NCBI RefSeq assembly: GCF_023516615.1
Contig: NZ_JAMGBF010000125.1
Coordinates: 1-54,941 of the forward strand
Source: Streptomyces panaciradicis
Lineage (GTDB): Bacteria; Actinomycetota; Actinomycetes; Streptomycetales; Streptomycetaceae
Reading direction: 5' to 3'
DNA length: 54,941 bases
The notes below the pieces were generated by a model. It did no database searches. It saw nothing but the letters and a program-made list of their open reading frames with translations, and was not told the DNA's origin. Made by a program: the position numbers and the translations under genes. Every line of letters begins with the position of its first letter. Within the stretch, counting starts at the first letter, position 1. This document shows, piece after piece, positions 53,114 through 54,941 of the stretch.

Positions 53114-53140
53114 CCCAAACGATTGCGCCAATCGTTTGGG
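53114..53140. promoter_or_regulatory. 27-bp palindrome, probable regulator operator
   Basis: Two perfect 12-bp arms (CCCAAACGATTG / CAATCGTTTGGG) around CGC, 54 bp upstream of the TPR-kinase start. The LacI-family gene directly upstream is the obvious candidate to bind it. Confidence 0.65.
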
Positions 53141-53191
53141 CAACCTTGCCCATGAAGTTCCGCTGAATACCAACCGGCGGCTGCACAAGTC

Positions 53192-53238
53192 GAGTTACGC
53201 CGCGTCGGCAGTCGACGAGGCAGAGTTACGCCGCGTCG
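53192..53238. repeat. Two 16-bp direct repeats
   Basis: GAGTTACGCCGCGTCG occurs at 53192-53207 and again at 53223-53238, 31 bp apart, just past the 3' end of the LacI gene. Significance unknown. Confidence 0.6.
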
Positions 53239-53239
53239 C

Positions 53240-54280
53240 TCACCGCAGGCTCGGGCCGATCGGTGTGCCGGTGGAGGTCCGCACCACGAGTTCGGGTGTG
53301 AGCGCCTCCGAGGCGACGGGCTCGCCCGCGATACGGCGCAGGAGCAGCCGTACGGCACGGCGCCCCTGTTCGGCCATCGGGGAATGCACGCTGGTGAGCG
53401 GGACGGGCAGTTCGGCGGCGAGCGGGGTGTCGTTGAACCCGGCCAGCGCGAGGTCCTCACCCAGCCGCAGGCCCAGGTCACGGGCAGCGCCCATGGCGCC
53501 CAGCGCGGCAAGGTCGTTGACGGCGAAGATCGCGGTGGGACGGTCGGGGAGGCTCAACAGTTCGACGGCGGCCTGGTGCCCGCCTGCGGTGTCGAAGCGG
53601 CAGTGCCGCACCCGGTGGGCAGGCAGCGGCAGGCCCGCCTCGCGGTAGCGGTCGGTGAAGCCGGTGGTGCGGTCGGTGCCGGTGCTGGCGAAGGGTTCAC
53701 CGGCGACGACGGCCACCCGGTGGTGGCCGAGGGCCAGGAAGTGCTCGGCCACGAGCCTGCCGCCCAGCGGGTCGTCGCAGGTGACCGCCGGAAGGCCGGT
53801 GTCCGTGCGGCGGTTGACCAGCACGAAGGGCGTGCCGGCCAGGGCGGGGTCGGCGAGGACGGCCCCGTCCAGGTGCGCGTCGCCGATGACGAGACCGTCC
53901 ACCCGGCGCCCGAGGACCATGCCGATCCGCTCGCGCTGGGTGGCGGGATCGTCATGGGTGTTGGTGACGAAGGTGGACAGTCCCCGAAGGGTCGCCTCCT
54001 CCTCCACGCCCTCGTAGATGGTGGCCACCACGATCTCCGACAGCCGGGGAAACAGCACACCGACCAGGTTGCTGCGCCGGGTGCGCAGACTTGTGGCGTA
54101 CGGGTTGGGCCGGTAACCGAGTTCGTCGGCTAGTTCCCGGATCCGCCGCGCCGTCTCGCCCGACGCGGCGCGGCCCTGCCCCCCGGACGGGCCGTTGAGG
54201 ACCCGGGAGACCGTCGAGACGTGCAGTCCGAGCCGGTCCGCGATCCCGCGCAGTGTCACCGGACCGCTGTCGTCCGCCAT
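53240..54280 (-). CDS. LacI-family transcriptional regulator
   Basis: Regulator of 346 aa. The HTH is at residues 7-30 (VTLRGIADRLGLHVSTVSRV), followed by the hinge helix (NPYATSLRTRRSNLVGVLFP). The periplasmic-binding-protein-like effector domain runs from about 62, with the typical DGLVIGDAHLDG, FVLVNRRTDTG, DDPLGGRLVAEHF, AIFAVNDLAALGAM and LAGFNDTPLAAELPVPLTSV segments. ATG 54280 is chosen because GGAGAC precedes it and the HTH begins at residue 7; the frame is open further without protein-like content. The ligand is probably a sugar, as usual in the family, but no sugar genes adjoin it. The palindrome at 53114 is its likely site. Confidence 0.92.
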   Translation of the reverse strand: MADDSGPVTLRGIADRLGLHVSTVSRVLNGPSGGQGRAASGETARRIRELADELGYRPNPYATSLRTRRSNLVGVLFPRLSEIVVATIYEGVEEEATLRGLSTFVTNTHDDPATQRERIGMVLGRRVDGLVIGDAHLDGAVLADPALAGTPFVLVNRRTDTGLPAVTCDDPLGGRLVAEHFLALGHHRVAVVAGEPFASTGTDRTTGFTDRYREAGLPLPAHRVRHCRFDTAGGHQAAVELLSLPDRPTAIFAVNDLAALGAMGAARDLGLRLGEDLALAGFNDTPLAAELPVPLTSVHSPMAEQGRRAVRLLLRRIAGEPVASEALTPELVVRTSTGTPIGPSLR

Positions 54281-54941
54281 AGCCGTCTCCCACGTCGCCG
54301 TCTCCGAACAGATCACATTCTCTCGAACGACGGGCCTCCGGGGGCTCGGCGGGGCCCGAACTCCACGGGACCGGCAGGCTCGACGGACCGTCGACCTGGT
54401 ACACCTCATGCGACACAACGGTGCGACGCCCTCAGCTTCCAACTCCCCGAAGTCACCCGGGCTCTGATCTGGACCGGCCCCAACAGCCAGGTGCGCGCCT
54501 TCGAGCCGCAGCAGGCGAGGCCATCGTCGACGCACCGGACGAGCGCACCAAGGTCCTGACCGAGGTCGGCCGTTCCTCACCGGCCTCACGGCCGAGCAGC
54601 CCTTCGCAGGCGACAAACTCTTGCCGGCGCTGTGCCAGAGTGCCTGACAGCGATGGGAGAGCCAGTGCTGATCAAGCCGGCATGACGGCTCAGGCAAACG
54701 CCTGCCGCCTCAGGGCCAGTATCCCAGCCCGGCAAGCTGATCAGCTTGGCGCGGCAGGGTGAATATGAATTGCCGAGGTCCAAGCCGGTGCCGACTCGCC
54801 GCCGGCAACTGCGCCACCTACCGCGTGCACTTGCACCACCTCAGCCTCGGGGGAGTCGAAGCGGTCTTGACTGTCCTGTTCGACCTGGCCTGGGCAGCGT
54901 CTTTTTCAGTGCGTGTCAGTTTCCGGCTCGGGCCGGGGGAG
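54281..54941. other. Upstream region with degenerate coding relic
   Basis: No intact gene. On the plus strand about 54424-54650, three frames in turn read ALSFQLPEVTRALIWTGPNS, QVRAFEP; then AGEAIVDAPDERTKVLTEVG; then FLTGLTAEQPFAGDKLLPAL, CQSA, stop. This is consistent with the C-terminal end of a gene carrying two frameshifts. The family was not recognised. The remaining 290 bp show nothing. Confidence 0.4.

Larger units (their letters stand above)
53061..53239. promoter_or_regulatory. Promoter region of the TPR-kinase gene
   Basis: 179 bp between the LacI-family stop and the kinase-gene start, holding the 27-bp palindrome and a pair of 16-bp direct repeats. Confidence 0.5.

Overview
The window is high-GC actinobacterial DNA and looks like a Streptomyces chromosome arm. 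The evidence is GGAGG-type ribosome sites, many GTG starts, AfsR-like and LacI/TetR regulators, rare TTA codons, and a mix of intact genes with insertion-sequence debris. No rRNA or tRNA gene, CRISPR array or replication origin was seen.

Layout. (1) 50-3461: an OmpR-type two-component system followed by a YHYH-domain lipoprotein. (2) 3729-8480: a UvrD-type helicase relic, a small secreted protein, a large XRE/NB-ARC/TPR regulator with two TTA codons, and about 950 bp of mostly empty sequence. (3) 8484-12854: an IS256 relic, then an MFS exporter / alpha-beta hydrolase / cupin operon facing a TetR repressor, with inverted repeats between them. (4) 12855-15600: a graveyard holding a glutamine synthetase fragment, a second IS256 fragment, the 5' end of an interrupted gene and an IS5-family element. 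(5) 15690-17383: a hypothetical protein and a SUKH (SMI1/KNR4) protein.

(6) 18292-47790 is the core: about 30 kb of protease, NTPase and toxin genes in tightly coupled operons. It encodes three CHAT proteases (631, 422 and 1443 aa) and one caspase-like protease. It also has an intact trypsin-like protease, a trypsin-like protease fused to a chaperonin (GroEL-like) domain, and a broken trypsin paralogue. The NTPases are a Ycf46-like AAA+ protein and a membrane-bound NACHT protein. A large TPR protein, a metallo-beta-lactamase-fold hydrolase, and a macro-domain / DUF2384-type antitoxin / RES-type toxin set complete it. Architecture suggests regulated-proteolysis conflict (abortive-infection or programmed-death-like) systems. 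The two most striking units are the coupled macro / antitoxin / RES toxin / CHAT-TPR operon (33680-40475) and the protease plus protease-chaperonin pair (44432-47790), whose chaperonin half has lost the usual ATP-site residues.

(7) 47870-50580: an IS256 scrap, a TerD relic and a decayed ISL3-family element with well preserved terminal repeats, which appears to have split a secreted-protein gene. (8) 50572-54280: a TPR plus Ser/Thr kinase gene split by a one-base frameshift, a 27-bp palindrome upstream of it, and a LacI-family regulator. The last 660 bp hold only a degenerate coding relic.

Functions come from motifs read by eye; none was checked against a database.
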